64,000 bases of DNA, from contig JASDSY010000003.1 in NCBI GenBank assembly GCA_041441465.1, positions 50,406 to 114,405 of the forward strand, given 5' to 3'. Source of the DNA: JASDSY01 sp041441465. GTDB lineage: Bacteria > Muiribacteriota > UBA9980. Below, in pieces: positions 27,641 through 37,194 of this stretch. Numbering within the stretch: the stretch's first letter is position 1; each line of letters begins with the position of its first letter. The notes under the pieces are model-generated. The model did no database searches. It worked only from the letters and a program-made list of their open reading frames with translations, and was not told where the DNA came from. A program made the position numbers and the translations under genes.

Positions 27641-27680
27641 ATGTAAAGTACATTTTACATTATAGCGTATTTGTTGTCAA
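27641..27680 (-). promoter_or_regulatory. promoter with overlapping palindromic operator
   Basis: On the minus strand: TTGACA (complement of 27675-27680), 17-base spacer, TAAAAT (complement of 27652-27657). A perfect inverted repeat ATGTAAA-N6-TTTACAT (27641-27660) covers the -10 and start region, where a bound repressor would block RNA polymerase. Confidence 0.75.
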
Positions 27681-27681
27681 G

Positions 27682-27720
27682 AAAAAAGTAACCCGCAAAT
27701 GAACTGCATTTACGGGTTAC
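27682..27720 (-). terminator. terminator of the beta-propeller lipoprotein gene
   Basis: The hairpin 27688-27720 (GTAACCCG-x-AAATG pairing with CATTTACGGGTTAC) is followed on the minus strand by six Ts (27682-27687). It lies between the end of the 27760 gene and the promoter of the next minus-strand gene. Confidence 0.85.
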
Positions 27721-27759
27721 AGAATTATTTTGAGCGCCGGCGGTATAATGAACAATTGA

Positions 27760-29655
27760 TCATTTACGAACGGCGTATACATTTAAAGCGTTATTCTCAT
27801 AATCCAGCACATACAATTCGCGGCCTGACGTGCTTACCGACAGGGCGCGCGGCGTCTTGCCGTCGGAAAAATGCTCGACCACCTTCGAGGTTTGCGTATT
27901 ATACATCGTAACGTTAGCTCCGCCGAAGTTGGCTGAAAATACATACTTAGCGTCAGGCGACTGGGCGATGCTGTAGGGCTGAAGGCCGGTTTCATAAGTG
28001 TCATAAACAGTCTCGGTTATCGAATTGATTCTTGTTATCATCTGGCTTTTGAAGTTAGCGCAATACACGTTAAGCGCGCCGTAATCCATAAAAAGATAAA
28101 CCGGCTCCGTGCCGGGTGTCAGCCTGCTTTTTATGTCAAGCGTATCGCCCGATAAAATAACGACCTCGTTAGATTTATCGCCTGTGCGTGACACAAAAAC
28201 ATCATTATTATTAGTGCCTGTCACAGCCGACGTAGGGTATGTCCCTATATATTTCGAAGCCGTAAGCGCTCCGTCGCTCAGACGGTATTTATATAAACGT
28301 CCTTCATGAAAGTCAGGCACGAAGTAATAATCGTTGCGCTGCGATATAGCGACATCGATAGGGCTGTTTGCCGCCGGCAATCTTTTTGTCACTGAATCGG
28401 ACGCGGTATCGAAAACAACGATTTCCTTATTGTCCGTATTTACAATATATAAAGTCTTGCCATCGCCGCTTTTTCGAATCTTATCATTTTTCCCTTCTAT
28501 ATTTATTGTATCGCGAAGCGAAAGAGTCGATTCGTCAAGCACATAAAGCGAGCCATACGCCGAAACATAAATTTTACCGTTTGCAGTCTTTACGTCATTG
28601 CCGTAATAAAGGCCGTTTATCGATTTAACCAGCTCGCCGTTTTTATAAGTTTTGAATGTGGCTACATCTGAAGCAGTAAATACCCTGCCTTTATTTAATA
28701 AATAAAGCCTGAAATAATAAGCCTTGTTTTCCGTCAGGTTCTTGATCTCACAAGAAGTCGTATTCGCGTCGGTAATTTCGACGGCCATCGAATCGAGCGT
28801 ATCGACATCGGGTTTATCGTCAAAATAAACCCTGTAAGAAGCGAAATCGCTTTCGGCGCATTTGTTCCACGAAAGTACCATAGAATCGGTAGTTTTATAA
28901 GCCGGCGTGTTCAAATTAATTTTTGTCAGCGTATTATATAAGATTTCGGTAGTGCCGGCTACCACATTCGACGCGGCCGCAAGCTCGGCGGTATCGAGAA
29001 CATGCACCAAATAATAATAAGTAGTATTCGGAGACAGATTTTTATCATTATAAGTTGTCAGCATTTTTGTCGTAATTTCCGCAATTTTAGGCGACATATA
29101 ACTTACCGCTGCTGTCGTATCGCGATACAGAACATATTTGTAAAAATCGCTTTCATAAGACTGTGTCCAGCTGACATCCATCGAATTGTAGGTAATATTT
29201 TTAGGCGCGCTCAAAGTAACTGCGGCCGGCGGAAAATTTTGATCGAATGTATCGAAGTATATCTCTTTTTGCGACTGCGCAAGATGGTTATAAATATCGG
29301 ATGAAACAGCCCTGAAATAATATCTTGTGCGCGGCAGGAGGCTGTATAGTTCGACATTATGCTCGATTACGAGATTCTTGTCCTCGGCCGTAGTCTTGTT
29401 ATAGTTAAGCGACTGGCCGTATTCGATACATGATGTAGCCGGAACATTTGTTTTCCAGTATATCATGCAGCCCTTATCCGTCAGCTTAGTAACCTTAAAG
29501 GATGTTTCGTCAATCACAAGTTCCTGCGCGTTCGGCGTGGCGCCGCCCTCGATCGGAACGTTCGTTATGCCGACGCTGCCGCCGCCGCCTGGTTTTGTAC
29601 AGCCGCTGCTTATTAATATAAAAAATATGGTTATAATTAAAAAATATTTTTTCAC
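27760..29655 (-). CDS. lipoprotein with three FN3 domains and a YVTN-type beta-propeller
   Basis: The 631-residue product starts VKKYFLIITIFFILISSGC, a lipoprotein signal whose cysteine is residue 20, then a Gly-rich spacer. Three fibronectin type III domains follow (about 50-140, 143-235 and 240-335; repeated phrases such as NTTYYYLV and RTRYYFRA). The C-terminal 290 residues form a beta-propeller with YVTN-like blades (AQSPDAKYVFSANFGGANVTMYN). Such proteins are usually surface or periplasmic ligand or polymer binders. The GTG start is required to give the signal peptide, yet no ribosome site exists; see its promoter. A terminator follows at 27682. Confidence 0.9.
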   Translation of the reverse strand: MKKYFLIITIFFILISSGCTKPGGGGSVGITNVPIEGGATPNAQELVIDETSFKVTKLTDKGCMIYWKTNVPATSCIEYGQSLNYNKTTAEDKNLVIEHNVELYSLLPRTRYYFRAVSSDIYNHLAQSQKEIYFDTFDQNFPPAAVTLSAPKNITYNSMDVSWTQSYESDFYKYVLYRDTTAAVSYMSPKIAEITTKMLTTYNDKNLSPNTTYYYLVHVLDTAELAAASNVVAGTTEILYNTLTKINLNTPAYKTTDSMVLSWNKCAESDFASYRVYFDDKPDVDTLDSMAVEITDANTTSCEIKNLTENKAYYFRLYLLNKGRVFTASDVATFKTYKNGELVKSINGLYYGNDVKTANGKIYVSAYGSLYVLDESTLSLRDTINIEGKNDKIRKSGDGKTLYIVNTDNKEIVVFDTASDSVTKRLPAANSPIDVAISQRNDYYFVPDFHEGRLYKYRLSDGALTASKYIGTYPTSAVTGTNNNDVFVSRTGDKSNEVVILSGDTLDIKSRLTPGTEPVYLFMDYGALNVYCANFKSQMITRINSITETVYDTYETGLQPYSIAQSPDAKYVFSANFGGANVTMYNTQTSKVVEHFSDGKTPRALSVSTSGRELYVLDYENNALNVYAVRK

Positions 29656-29659
29656 GATA

Positions 29660-29688
29660 ATTTTATCGGCCTAAAAATATCTTTTCAA
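29660..29688 (-). promoter_or_regulatory. promoter giving a leaderless mRNA
   Basis: On the minus strand: TTGAAA (complement of 29683-29688), 17-base spacer, TAAAAT (complement of 29660-29665). Only four bases separate the -10 from the GTG start, so transcription must begin at or inside the start codon. Confidence 0.65.
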
Positions 29689-29869
29689 ATATTTTTTTAT
29701 ATTTTAATTAAATAATTTTTAAATTTATTCCGTAACAGCGTCACATACGGGCATATAAAAAAGAAAGCGGCTTGGCATTTAAATTTGCCCTGTCCCATTA
29801 CAGTCCACCGAAAACTTCAACTTCTCACATATGCCGTAGATGAGTTAATTTGCAATGATTTTAAACTAA

Positions 29870-29907
29870 TAAAAAAGAGCCGCGCTTAAATTCACGGCTC
29901 TTTTTTA
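29870..29907. terminator. terminator downstream of flavodiiron gene
   Basis: AAAAGAGCCG / CGGCTCTTTT stem with a 12-base loop, flanked by A- and T-runs, so it can work in both directions. It lies 33 bases beyond the stop of the flavodiiron gene. Confidence 0.9.
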
Positions 29908-29939
29908 TTAACGATAAAGTTATCTATAATACAAACTTA

Positions 29940-31190
29940 TTACATTGCGGCTTTAGTCTCAGAAGACGCTTTTGGATCAAGCATGCCTGTGAATTCCTTT
30001 ATAAATTCATCACATGACTCGAGCTTATCCTGCGAAGGTACAAACTTCAATTTAAAATTTGTTTTCATAACATTCATTTTATAATTTGTGAGCGTCTGTT
30101 CAAGCAGTTTCAACCCTTGAGCGTCCCAGCCGTAAGAGCCGAAAACACCAGCGCTTTTTCCTTTAAGCTGAACCGTAGCCAGGAAAAATAAGAAATCCCA
30201 CATAGGTTTCAGGATTGTGGAGCAAACCGTCGATGCGCCAAATAAAACACCGTCCGAAGAAGCGATTTCCTTTATGACGTTAGTCATATATTCAGCGGAC
30301 ATAGCGAAAGGAATTTCAGCTACGTAAGTCTGGATACCTTGATTTTTAAGTAACGATTCGAGATGGTATGCCATTTTCATAGTGCTGCCGTACATCGAAG
30401 AATAAACTATCGTAACCTTTTTCAATTCCTTATTTTCGACAGGCTTTAGGGCAAATTCACGATAATATTCGATATGCTGCTTGACATCATGCCTTACGAT
30501 CGGTCCGTGCGAAGGGCCTATAAGATTTATTTCTAAATTTTCAATTTTTTTGACTGCAGCGAGCACTTTTTCGCTGTAAACCCTCATTATGATCGCGAAA
30601 TAAATCGAAAATTGCTCAAAATAGTTATCATATTCACTTTTCTGAATTTCATCCTTGAAAACGCCGCTGTCCTGGGAGTAGTGAGCGCCGAACGCGTCGC
30701 ATGTAAAGAGCGCTTTTTCTTCAACATAATAGGTAAACATCGTGTCCGGCCAGTGTAAAAAAGGCGCCATCACGAATTTTAAAGTCTGATTCGGGCCTAT
30801 TTTTATTTCGGTTGCATCGTCAACTTTTATGTAATCAAATTTCAGATTGAACGAATTGACAAGAAAATTTTCAGCCGCTTTAGCGATTACGACTTTTGCG
30901 TTTGGAGCGGCCTTTAATATATTAGGAAGCGCGCCCGAATGATCGAGCTCGTTATGCTGAATAACTATGTAATCGATTTTAGCCGGATCGATAATAGTTT
31001 TTATATTAGCCATTAATTCATCTGTAAATTGAAGTTTGACCGTATCGATCAGCACGTTTTTCTCGCCGGTTATCAAATATGAATTGTAAGTGGTGCCGTG
31101 CGGAAGCGGCATTAAAAGATCAAATACCCTTAAATTAGGGTGTTTAACGCCGACACTATAAATATTTTCGCTGATTTTTACTACTCCCAT
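29940..31190 (-). CDS. fprA: flavodiiron protein (A-type flavoprotein)
   Basis: The 416-residue protein has an N-terminal metallo-beta-lactamase-like diiron domain (1-250) with the H79-x-E81-x-D83-H84 motif (HNELDHSG), a D ligand in TCDAFGAHY and a His in GPSHGPI. A C-terminal flavodoxin domain follows (about 255-400) starting VTIVYSSMYGSTMKMA. These enzymes reduce O2 to water or NO to N2O and protect anaerobes; electrons come from rubredoxin or coenzyme F420. No rubredoxin gene is nearby. GGGAG precedes the ATG. Two FNR-like palindromes are in the upstream region. Confidence 0.97.
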   Translation of the reverse strand: MGVVKISENIYSVGVKHPNLRVFDLLMPLPHGTTYNSYLITGEKNVLIDTVKLQFTDELMANIKTIIDPAKIDYIVIQHNELDHSGALPNILKAAPNAKVVIAKAAENFLVNSFNLKFDYIKVDDATEIKIGPNQTLKFVMAPFLHWPDTMFTYYVEEKALFTCDAFGAHYSQDSGVFKDEIQKSEYDNYFEQFSIYFAIIMRVYSEKVLAAVKKIENLEINLIGPSHGPIVRHDVKQHIEYYREFALKPVENKELKKVTIVYSSMYGSTMKMAYHLESLLKNQGIQTYVAEIPFAMSAEYMTNVIKEIASSDGVLFGASTVCSTILKPMWDFLFFLATVQLKGKSAGVFGSYGWDAQGLKLLEQTLTNYKMNVMKTNFKLKFVPSQDKLESCDEFIKEFTGMLDPKASSETKAAM

Positions 31191-31278
31191 TAATTATCAC
31201 TCCCTGAATAAAACTGCCGGAAATAAATTTTAAGGCAGATTATTTTCTTCTATTTTAAATTTTATAACGTTAATGTCC

Positions 31279-31297
31279 TATTGATATTATATCAATA
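31279..31297. promoter_or_regulatory. 19-bp perfect palindrome over the fprA -10 region
   Basis: TATTGATAT-T-ATATCAATA. On the minus strand it contains TATAAT (complement of 31286-31291), a possible -10 of fprA. The half-sites TTGAT/ATCAA are those of CRP/FNR-family regulators, here spaced by 5 rather than 4 bases. Confidence 0.6.
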
Positions 31298-31326
31298 TTT
31301 TCAACGGTTAAAGTTTTATCAAATTA

Positions 31327-31340
31327 TTGAATTATATCAA
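31327..31340. promoter_or_regulatory. FNR-like box
   Basis: TTGAATTATATCAA matches the FNR consensus TTGAT-N4-ATCAA with one mismatch. It lies 30 bases from the palindrome at 31279, in the divergent region between fprA and the RDD gene. Confidence 0.5.
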
Positions 31341-31387
31341 AAATACGATCAAAATTCAACCACTATTTGCCATTAGGTAAAATAAGC

Positions 31388-31415
31388 TTGATATTTTTCT
31401 AAATTCTGATATAAT
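31388..31415 (+). promoter_or_regulatory. promoter of RDD-domain gene
   Basis: TTGATA (31388-31393), 16-base spacer, TATAAT (31410-31415). GAGGAG (31454-31459) precedes the ATG at 31466. Confidence 0.75.
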
Positions 31416-31465
31416 AAGTAAAGAATATACTTACAATTATTATTGTTAATACTGAGGAGTTAAGC

Positions 31466-32713
31466 ATGGAATTTACCTGTGAAAAATGCGGCGCAACATT
31501 TAAAAGTCAGAGCATATTAAATATTCATAAAAAAGCATGTCAAAATTCTGCAGCTTCGGCGGCGCCAGAACAGCAGCAGGTGAATTCACAGAATTCAGAT
31601 CAATCCAAAACTGACGGCAATTCGCCAAACGCATTCGCGAATAATTTTGCCGCAGTCAAATCTTCAGCGGCAAAGCTGCAGCAGCAACCCGCAGCGCCCG
31701 GCTGCACCACAAATCATAAATTTTCAGTGCCGGGACCAAACAAAAGGGTATGCGCCTATTTCGTAGATATGATTCTATTCGGCCTTTGCGTATACCTGCC
31801 GGGAATTACAGGTGTAATTAACGGCATATTGCAGACAATTTATATACTTCTCAAAGACACCAATAACGCCCAGAGCATAGGTAAAAAAGCCGTAGGCCTT
31901 GTAATACTGGACGATTCAGGCGCGCCGGCCTCGAAGCAGCAGGTAATATTAAGAAATTCGACCCTGGCGGTTGTCCCTTTTTGCTCGGTACTATCTATCA
32001 TTCTCGATATAAGCGCTTTTAATGTCGCCGGCCTTATAATACTGGCGGAATATTTTATATTTACCAGAAACCCGGAAGGCAAAAGAATGGGCGATCAAAT
32101 AGCCGGAACGCGCGTTAACGATTTAAAACCCGAAGAAAATGATTCGAAATATTTCTTGATTTCGGTTGGGTTTCTTATCGTTTATATATTCTGCATCGTT
32201 ATTTTCGGCTATAATATGGACAGGCACGGCTTCGGCGACAAAACTTACAACTATTCTTCGAATATCCAATGGAAAGCGTTCAAACCTGCCGGCGGCGATT
32301 TTGAGGCCATGTTTCCGGCTGAGCCGAAACTGACCACTAATGCGATAAACGAAGTACCCGGCGCTGACATGAAAATTTATTCGGCCGCCAGCGCTATCGC
32401 AAGCTATAACGTCGGAGTCACTACATTCCCTAAAAACGAAAAAATTAAAGCCGCATTCAATAATCCTGAATTTCTGGAAATGTCATTAAAATTATTTATT
32501 CAGGGAAAGCTTATTTATAAAAAACATATAAAAAATGAAAAGTTTCCAGGCATAGAATATAAAAGCGAACTCAGAGCCTCGACCGTCGAAATCGGAAAAC
32601 TTTATATAAAAGCCTCTAATTATAAAGTTTTCATGGTATTAGTCGAAACAAGCCCTAAACATGAAAATTCCGCCGAATTAAAAAACTTCTTCAATTCATT
32701 CAAAATAAAATAA
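31466..32713 (+). CDS. zinc-finger and RDD-domain membrane protein
   Basis: The 415-residue protein starts with a C2H2-type finger, C5-x2-C8-x12-H21-x3-C25. A Gln/Ser/Ala linker follows, then an RDD membrane domain (about 90-215; KRVCAYFVDMILFG, QSIGKKAVGLVIL and EGKRMGDQIAGTRV contain the Arg and Asp that name the family). A further helix (about 228-248) and a soluble C-terminal domain of 160 residues complete it. The C-terminal part resembles uncharacterised domains that follow membrane helices in bacterial envelope proteins. Function is unknown; RDD proteins are sometimes ion antiporters. It is convergent with the large lipoprotein gene. Confidence 0.85.
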   Translation: MEFTCEKCGATFKSQSILNIHKKACQNSAASAAPEQQQVNSQNSDQSKTDGNSPNAFANNFAAVKSSAAKLQQQPAAPGCTTNHKFSVPGPNKRVCAYFVDMILFGLCVYLPGITGVINGILQTIYILLKDTNNAQSIGKKAVGLVILDDSGAPASKQQVILRNSTLAVVPFCSVLSIILDISAFNVAGLIILAEYFIFTRNPEGKRMGDQIAGTRVNDLKPEENDSKYFLISVGFLIVYIFCIVIFGYNMDRHGFGDKTYNYSSNIQWKAFKPAGGDFEAMFPAEPKLTTNAINEVPGADMKIYSAASAIASYNVGVTTFPKNEKIKAAFNNPEFLEMSLKLFIQGKLIYKKHIKNEKFPGIEYKSELRASTVEIGKLYIKASNYKVFMVLVETSPKHENSAELKNFFNSFKIK

Positions 32714-32750
32714 ACGAAAAAATTAAAATGCATTCATTAAATTTTCTTTA

Positions 32751-32792
32751 TAAAAAAACCACAGCTGAAACTTTTTTAATTCAGCTGTGGTT
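32751..32792 (-). terminator. terminator of the gluzincin lipoprotein gene
   Basis: A 13-bp perfect stem (AACCACAGCTGAA / TTCAGCTGTGGTT, 32757-32792) is followed on the minus strand by seven Ts. It also lies behind the convergent RDD gene and may slow transcripts from that side. Confidence 0.88.
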
Positions 32793-32847
32793 AAAATAGC
32801 ACTATTTGTTATATTTTAAAATCAAATTTTAGACTTCTCAGCCATTT

Positions 32848-35800
32848 TTACTTCTTAATCCTTAGTATTACCATGCCCGTATTATTAGTGTTAGTGCCGG
32901 TCAGGGTCAGTTTGTGATCGCCCTGCTCTGATGCCGCGCATTTTATGACATTAAAGCTATACTGTTTCTGGCAGACGCCGTTATAAGAAGCCGGTGAAAT
33001 CATTTCCGCGACAATAGAAGGGCCGTTTAATAAATATTTCTTGCCGTAAGCTTCAACTGTGGCCCTCAAATTCGCGTTCCTGTAATTATATTTCGTATCG
33101 GAAGTTATGCCTGTATTTGAAAGATAAAGCGTTGATATGAAATTCACATAAAATTCATCGAAATTTACCGCGATATTTTTGGAGATTATTTCCGCTTCAG
33201 CGTTTTTTATGTCAATTTTTTCTGATTTAACAAGGTTAGCCGGCACGGCGCCCTGTTCTACAAGATATTTGACGAACAGGTGCGAAAGACCGTAATTTTC
33301 ATAATTTACAAAACTCAGCAAAGAGTGGTTTTCGACATTTAAAAGAAAATATCTATAATATGTAAAAATTTCCTTATAACCGCAACTATCGGCCGAATAC
33401 ATCGACATCCCTTCATTGAGCCACAGGTAGCTCAAGAATGCGTCATAAGATATAGCTATACTATTAAAAAAATCTTCAATTAAAAGACTGTGCTGGTAAA
33501 AATTTATCATATGCTGGAATTCGTGTTCAAGAACGTAGCTTATGAATCTATTGTAATTTGGACCATTAAAATCGGCGGCGGGCAAAAAAATGTAGAACAT
33601 TTCTTTTTCATTCGAATAATATTTTTGGCCGGTTCCGTTATTGCCGCATAATCCAGGATCGCTCATCTCATCGAATCTCTTCTGAGTCATAGTGTCATAA
33701 AAAGAGAAGTAGCCGGCGGCATCCTGCAAATTAACATAGTGCGTGGCAAAAACATAAACTCGCGAATCTCCGTCAAGTCCGGGATTCGGCTCGCTTCCAA
33801 AAGTCGAAGTGATTTTTTCGTAATCAGCGTCAAAAGATTCAGCAAATTTTTTTGCGGACGCCGAATCAATCGCCATGTAGTTTGCCGGTATATCTTTTTC
33901 GACGTATATATAACAATGTTTTCCATAAGCCATAAGCATTGCCGGCACTTTTACCCAGCCATTGTTAACAGACCTATCCGGCGTTTCTACCATAAAATAT
34001 GTTTCAGACCCAAGAACCGGTTCGTAAGCCTGCTTTAATGGCGCCTTCGAAGAATTGCCGCCGTAATCTATATACTTTCCGTATTGCCTCAAGAATTCGA
34101 AATCACGTTTTCTTTTATTTATTTCAAATTTCATCTGCCTAACCATTTTATCGCCGTATGCGTCCTGATCCAATCCGGCAGATCTGGCCGGCGGCAAACA
34201 TGAAGCCAGCTTAGGAATTGAATTATCGGCATTTGTTTTATAAAACGACATATTATAAGCCGAAATTGCAGTTTCACTTGTATTATAAGGCATAGTTATA
34301 ACATATTCCGATGTTTTAAGATTTTTAAGAGTTACCGCAAGTCCGGAACCCGGCTTTAGAACCGTTTTTGAAAATGTTTCGCCGGATTTCAATTCATCGA
34401 TGTAATCATCGACTTTAACGCTGAATTGCTGGATGGCGTAATTTCCTCCGATTGTGTCTGCGACCTTTAAAATAAAATCAAACTTGCCTCTTACTGACGG
34501 CTGCCATGTTATTTCACCGCTGTCTTTGGCTAATTTAAAGGAGTTATTATTTTCAACCGACGGATTTGATTTGATGTCGTATGAAAGTTTTGACGGATTT
34601 ATGATATTCGCGTTTTCATCGGTTACGGTAATCTTATAATTATAAACGGAGTTTAAAGCTGCTGCAGAAAGCGGAGTTGAAGTTATAGATATTTGCGCGG
34701 CCGATTTTTTGGCCACATTTATCATGACGGTACGGCTTGTAGAAGGGCTTTTTCCGTCCTCAACCGCGGCACTTATCGAATAATTCTTTGCGAGCCCGAT
34801 GCAATCGGTTCCCATAACAGGCGCGACCCATTTAATTTCAGATTTTATTAAATTGCCGGCAACGATTTCGGAGGTGCTTTCAACGTAACCGCCGGAAACC
34901 TGCCATTTAAATTTTAAACTGGCGTTATTAGGATTATCTGAAGCGACTGAAATTGAAATTGTATCACCTTCATATACCTGTCCGGCTGATTTATTTATAA
35001 GCATATCTGAAACCGAAAGGGTTTTTATTTCAGGATTTGCGGGTGAAAGAACAAATGTTAACTTCCGGTCGGTTTCTCCGGCTGTAACATATTCGAGTTT
35101 ATTAATAAAGCCTTCTTTTATTACTTCTACTTTATAGACGCCTTCGGTTAATTCGACGAAACTTACTTTTCCTTTTTTATCCGTGTACTGGTTTTTTATG
35201 TCATTCAAAAATACACGCGCGCTTTGCAGTAAAGCGCCCGAAGCGTCGGTCACCGTTATTTCAAGAGTCGAAGCGTTGCGCAATTCGAGCGGTTTTTCCA
35301 TGATATATTCCGGAGTTTCGGCCGCTATGGTAACTATCGTTTCATTTTTCAAAACCGTTTTAGATGAATCATTTTTAAGTACGGCGCTTAATATGTAATC
35401 GCCCGGCAAAAGGTTGGAAAAGCTAAAATATCCTGTTTTAGAAGTGCTGGTTGAAAAAAGAGGATATGAGTTCGGCTCGATTTTTTTTCTGAGCTCGACC
35501 GTAGCTGCCTGAGCGTTAATTCCAATCTCATCAGTTTTAAATGTGTTTCCATAAATAATGTAACCGTTTAACGTCGATATGGAGTTTATCTTATAGTAAT
35601 TAATATTCGCATTTCTATAATACTGGGAGACATTACCTGCTAAATCAGTAATTATAATGGAATAATTCACTGGTCCTTCAACTTCATCTGTCGTCATTAA
35701 ATAGGAAGCCATATAATTTTCGCCGCCAATTTTACTCGCGTTGACTATATGACCATTAATCTTTATTCCCGGCATACCTCCTAACGGCTCATTTACGGTA

Positions 35801-37053
35801 AAAGTCAGTTTTATGGTATTGCCGGCTCGGGCCGAATAAATATTTGTAGAATTATCCGAAACCGCCTCAAATTGTGTCAGCACAGGCGCAATTTTATCTA
35901 TGGTATATGTCGCTTTAGCCGTATCAGAATCGGACATGCCATCTTTTAAAGCTACCGCCGTTATCGTGACGGTAGAATTTATTTTTATCGGGTTCCCGTC
36001 GTATATATTAAAATTTGCAAGGCTGTTAATTCCCGGATATTCCAGATAATATTTAATAACGGCGCCGGGGGTATCGCATGATATAAGCACTTCCGTTGTA
36101 TAATTAAAAAATCCTTCTTCAAGGTTAAATTTAGGCCTGGCAGCTTTTTCAAGCGGAATTATTTTATTTATGAGTTCCGGGATAGAGCCGTTCTGATTCG
36201 AAGACGAATTGATAACCGTTCCGGCGACGGTTATTGAAGTGGAAAGCTGGTTTTGAGTTATGACGCTTTGCGCTCCGGAATAACCCGCGACAGCCGTAAA
36301 TGCGTTTAAAAGTTCGGAAATATTTGATATATTAACGGGTATAGAAGATATTTTGAAGCTTTCCGCGACACTCGAATCAGCGACAACGGACACCGTTTTT
36401 ACCGCTTTAGCAAGTTCCGATACAAGCGCGGCGCCTCCGCAGTTTTTTTCAATTTGATCGTCAGACGGAATTTTCTTGTTTTCGTAGTTCAGGTTCAATG
36501 TTTCGTTTGACGCTTGTATCTCCGCAGTAGCGGTTGATATTATTGAAAGCAGCCCTAATTTTTTTTCGCAAACGAGTAAAGCACGTGCCGTCGAATTTTC
36601 ATCAATAACGATCCCCGATAATTTTATTTTTTTCACTTTATCGGGAATCTCAGACGAAGCGGGGATTTTACCGAACATGCATTGGTATAAAATCCTGTTG
36701 CGCGCGTTGTTTTTTATAACGAGCTTCGGAGTCACCGCAGCCGCTCCGGCGGGAATACTCGCTGTATATGAATCGCCATTCACCATGACGCTTCCGATTA
36801 TCGTGTCAGGATTATCGGCATTGACAACGAAAAATGAATTTTGAATATTAGAAAATCCCGGCGCGTTATTTTTTGATGATTGCGCAGGCGCCAGAACTGA
36901 CGGCACCTGAATTTTACCTTCCACTTCTATGATTTTAACTGCTCCTCCGCCGCTTACCGCAGAATCGCTGCCGCCGCAGCCGGTTGTTGCAAGCATAATT
37001 ATCAAGAATAAAAAAATAACCGGCACATTTCTTGAAATAAAATTGTAAAACAT
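32848..37053 (-). CDS. 1401-residue lipoprotein with Ig-like domains and a gluzincin protease domain
   Basis: A lipoprotein signal (FLFLIIMLATTGCGG, Cys about 26) is followed by a beta-rich region, and a chitobiase-like domain (about 320-390, including GAVIKYYLEYPG). Ig-like and carboxypeptidase-regulatory-like domains (about 390-670; NGYIIYG, GYFSFSNLLPGDYIL, GKVSFVELTEGVYKV) and cadherin-like strands (about 810-900) come next. The C-terminal 400 residues hold a metalloprotease: H1177-EFQ-H1181 zinc site and E1214 in WLNEGMSMYS, the arrangement of gluzincins such as M30 hyicolysin. It should be an outer-membrane or surface protease. AAGGAG precedes the ATG. The target is unknown. Confidence 0.88.
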   Translation of the reverse strand: MFYNFISRNVPVIFLFLIIMLATTGCGGSDSAVSGGGAVKIIEVEGKIQVPSVLAPAQSSKNNAPGFSNIQNSFFVVNADNPDTIIGSVMVNGDSYTASIPAGAAAVTPKLVIKNNARNRILYQCMFGKIPASSEIPDKVKKIKLSGIVIDENSTARALLVCEKKLGLLSIISTATAEIQASNETLNLNYENKKIPSDDQIEKNCGGAALVSELAKAVKTVSVVADSSVAESFKISSIPVNISNISELLNAFTAVAGYSGAQSVITQNQLSTSITVAGTVINSSSNQNGSIPELINKIIPLEKAARPKFNLEEGFFNYTTEVLISCDTPGAVIKYYLEYPGINSLANFNIYDGNPIKINSTVTITAVALKDGMSDSDTAKATYTIDKIAPVLTQFEAVSDNSTNIYSARAGNTIKLTFTVNEPLGGMPGIKINGHIVNASKIGGENYMASYLMTTDEVEGPVNYSIIITDLAGNVSQYYRNANINYYKINSISTLNGYIIYGNTFKTDEIGINAQAATVELRKKIEPNSYPLFSTSTSKTGYFSFSNLLPGDYILSAVLKNDSSKTVLKNETIVTIAAETPEYIMEKPLELRNASTLEITVTDASGALLQSARVFLNDIKNQYTDKKGKVSFVELTEGVYKVEVIKEGFINKLEYVTAGETDRKLTFVLSPANPEIKTLSVSDMLINKSAGQVYEGDTISISVASDNPNNASLKFKWQVSGGYVESTSEIVAGNLIKSEIKWVAPVMGTDCIGLAKNYSISAAVEDGKSPSTSRTVMINVAKKSAAQISITSTPLSAAALNSVYNYKITVTDENANIINPSKLSYDIKSNPSVENNNSFKLAKDSGEITWQPSVRGKFDFILKVADTIGGNYAIQQFSVKVDDYIDELKSGETFSKTVLKPGSGLAVTLKNLKTSEYVITMPYNTSETAISAYNMSFYKTNADNSIPKLASCLPPARSAGLDQDAYGDKMVRQMKFEINKRKRDFEFLRQYGKYIDYGGNSSKAPLKQAYEPVLGSETYFMVETPDRSVNNGWVKVPAMLMAYGKHCYIYVEKDIPANYMAIDSASAKKFAESFDADYEKITSTFGSEPNPGLDGDSRVYVFATHYVNLQDAAGYFSFYDTMTQKRFDEMSDPGLCGNNGTGQKYYSNEKEMFYIFLPAADFNGPNYNRFISYVLEHEFQHMINFYQHSLLIEDFFNSIAISYDAFLSYLWLNEGMSMYSADSCGYKEIFTYYRYFLLNVENHSLLSFVNYENYGLSHLFVKYLVEQGAVPANLVKSEKIDIKNAEAEIISKNIAVNFDEFYVNFISTLYLSNTGITSDTKYNYRNANLRATVEAYGKKYLLNGPSIVAEMISPASYNGVCQKQYSFNVIKCAASEQGDHKLTLTGTNTNNTGMVILRIKK

Positions 37054-37194
37054 TTTTTACTCCTTTTATTTTTTAACGTTCTGTAAACTTAAATGAAAAT
37101 CAAGGACTTAAATCCGATTCGGGACAATGTTCTTTATGACAAAAACAAAATCTCCCGAAAAGGATCCGGGTCCTCATGCGAACATGTGAATTTA

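Noticed and set aside
37120..37190. Weak hairpin (CCCG...CGGG) after the RuvC/YqgF-like gene.
   Set aside because: The stem has only four pairs and the T-rich part is interrupted; not enough for a terminator call.
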